Source: Planctomycetaceae bacterium
GTDB taxonomy: Bacteria; Planctomycetota; Planctomycetia; Pirellulales; PNKZ01
NCBI GenBank assembly: GCA_016793115.1
Contig: JAEUIN010000052.1
Location: 26,445 to 90,444 of the forward strand
DNA: 64,000 nt
Reading direction: 5' to 3'
A program made the translations under genes and the position numbers. Below, piece after piece: positions 62,812 through 64,000 of this stretch (positions within the stretch are counted from its first letter, which is position 1; each line of letters begins with the position of its first letter). A model generated the notes under the pieces. The model worked only from the letters and a program-made list of their open reading frames with translations, had not been told where the DNA came from and did no database searches.

Positions 62812-63069
62812 TGACTCCCGTCGCGCCTTGGGCGAGCCGCCGGGGGCGATTGTGTGTGCAAACATAAGCGGCGTGGGCTGTGGAATCCGAACTGAGAAAG
62901 AGCATCGGTCTGGCCGCGGCGACAGATTGCCGCTTCCGCCCCCTCATCCGCCGCGAGGTGCCCCCGACTTGCGTCAGTTGCTGCAGTCGAAACTCTTTTT
63001 GTTGATAAGCGACCTGGTCTGATTGACGAAGGATGAGCAATTTCAGGAAGCCGTTTACCAGTTCGTAAA

Positions 63070-64000
63070 ATGCAGTATCCGCAAATTAAAAAATCGGTCG
63101 GGCTTACGGATTCCGAACGTCATCTCTCGGCGTTATGTAACCAAACGTTTCTTGGACTTTGGAGTTACCCGAATGTATTTAAGGCACGTTCGAAAGAGCT
63201 ATGCGATGTTTTGATCGTTTGCGATAGGGACGTGCTCATTTTTTCAGATAAATCATGCGCATTCAAAAACTCTGGTCGGATAAAGATAGATTGGCATCGG
63301 TGGTACAAGAACGCCGTGTTGAGTTCGGCTCGACAAATCTCAGGTGCCGAGCGATGGATTCGCCAACATCCAGATCGATTATTTCTTGATGCCAAGTGCG
63401 AAACGACGTTTCCGCTCGAAATTCCACGCGACTCTCTTCGAGTTACCCGCGTAATTGTCGCTCGCGGTATCGCCGCAGCTTGCCAAAGGCGAATTGGAGG
63501 TAGCGGTAGCTTAGTGCTGAGACCTCAGGAAAAACTGGCAGCCTGCTCGGACTTGCCGTTCGAAGTCGGGTGTTTTGACGAAGATGGTCGCATGTATCAC
63601 GTACTGGATGACGTGACACTCACGCTGCTATTAAACGAACTAGATACGGTCGTCGATCTAATTGATTACTTTCGTACTAAAGAGCAGTTCTTCCGGAGTG
63701 AGAAAGTCTACTCCGTGCAAGGAGAAGAGAATCTACTTGCTGCATACTTTGAAGAAGTTGATGCAAATGGAAAGCACTATTTCAAGGCACCATCTGACGA
63801 TCAAATCATCTTCATTCAAGACGGGCTTTGGAAGAGAGCATCTCAAAGCGCGGCTTACAAATCTCGAGCGACAGCCAACAAAATCAGTTATTTCTGGGAC
63901 TGGCTGATCGAGGAACTGTCTCACCACACCCTAAATGGCACCCTAAAAGATGGTGGCGAGAGAAGCGTCAGAGAGAATGAAGTTGGAATTCGGCAAATTG
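63070..64000 (+). CDS. Uncharacterised protein of foreign composition, cut by the window edge
   Basis: An open frame runs from ATG at 63070 to the last base (310 codons, no stop). It is the only long frame in the last kilobase. Codon use is much more A/T-rich and less biased than in the rest of the window. Near the N-terminus (about 43-62), KELCDVLIVCDRDVLIFSDK has the hydrophobic-strand and acidic spacing of PD-(D/E)xK nuclease folds such as NERD-type domains, followed by basic WHRWYKNAV. The rest (about 150-310) is mixed alpha/beta without a recognised motif. The nuclease idea is tentative. Recent horizontal transfer is likely. Confidence 0.7.
   Translation, partial: MQYPQIKKSVGLTDSERHLSALCNQTFLGLWSYPNVFKARSKELCDVLIVCDRDVLIFSDKSCAFKNSGRIKIDWHRWYKNAVLSSARQISGAERWIRQHPDRLFLDAKCETTFPLEIPRDSLRVTRVIVARGIAAACQRRIGGSGSLVLRPQEKLAACSDLPFEVGCFDEDGRMYHVLDDVTLTLLLNELDTVVDLIDYFRTKEQFFRSEKVYSVQGEENLLAAYFEEVDANGKHYFKAPSDDQIIFIQDGLWKRASQSAAYKSRATANKISYFWDWLIEELSHHTLNGTLKDGGERSVRENEVGIRQI

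Noticed and set aside
63023..63214. Plus-strand frame of 63 codons near the right edge
   Set aside because: It overlaps, in another frame, the much longer open frame that continues to the window end; the longer one has the better protein character.

Overview
The window is high-GC bacterial DNA, tightly packed, with frequent GTG and TTG starts and few strong Shine-Dalgarno sites. I read it as a member of the Planctomycetota, probably near the Pirellulales. The reasons are indirect: a type IV pilus / type II secretion hybrid cluster, many secreted orphan proteins, a 55-residue lysine-rich protein of a kind I associate with this phylum, and tRNA-Ile/tRNA-Ala genes standing apart from any rRNA operon. 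No rRNA gene is present, so the placement is an inference.

Layout. 1-11,830 (minus strand): one long cluster with three type II-like pseudopilins (I, J, H), a PilX/GspK-like protein, a small coiled-coil secreted protein, PilM, PilN, PilO, a PilP/GspC-like protein, a secretin, a TPR lipoprotein that may act as pilotin, and a membrane protein cut by the left edge. The assembly ATPases and the platform protein are not here. 11,880-15,600: nadC, comEA and uvrB. 15,600-16,380: a REP-associated tyrosine transposase (RAYT) flanked by its REP palindromes. 16,380-23,850: two exported orphans, surE, guaA, the small basic protein, a glycogen-debranching enzyme and a thioredoxin-like protein. 23,880-30,200: an orphan NarL-type response regulator, a phosphopantetheinyl transferase, a Flp-like pilin, a tiny YjfB-like protein, a 2-hydroxyacid dehydrogenase, and a minus-strand Gfo/Idh/MocA - Rieske - double GNAT group. 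30,350-37,330: mfd, a PpiC-type foldase, a CYTH protein and gltA with a clear promoter and terminator. 37,450-48,040 (minus): addB-addA-cca with overlapping ends, then three proteins of unknown function. 48,200-52,000: rhodanese, miaA, an M20 amidohydrolase and a lipoprotein. 52,120-58,350: tRNA-Ile, tRNA-Ala, a DUF309 protein, and a three-gene unit of a DUF2760 protein and two divergent Hsp70 ATPases. 58,420-62,811: an A-type Fe-S carrier, a cysteine desulfurase, a Nudix hydrolase and an acyl-CoA dehydrogenase. From about 63,000 the base composition falls and a gene of foreign character runs off the right edge.

Functional themes. DNA repair is unusually well represented: UvrB, the transcription-repair factor Mfd, and the AddAB helicase-nuclease. 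ComEA beside the pilus cluster raises the possibility of pilus-assisted DNA uptake, but the rest of a competence system is not in view. IscA and the desulfurase form a small Fe-S assembly pair. The most promising poorly described unit is the DUF2760-Hsp70-Hsp70 trio at 53,062-58,348. The second is the pilus cluster, whose likely promoter sits upstream of an intrinsic terminator, which would imply attenuation or antitermination. All assignments rest on reading motifs; no database search was run.
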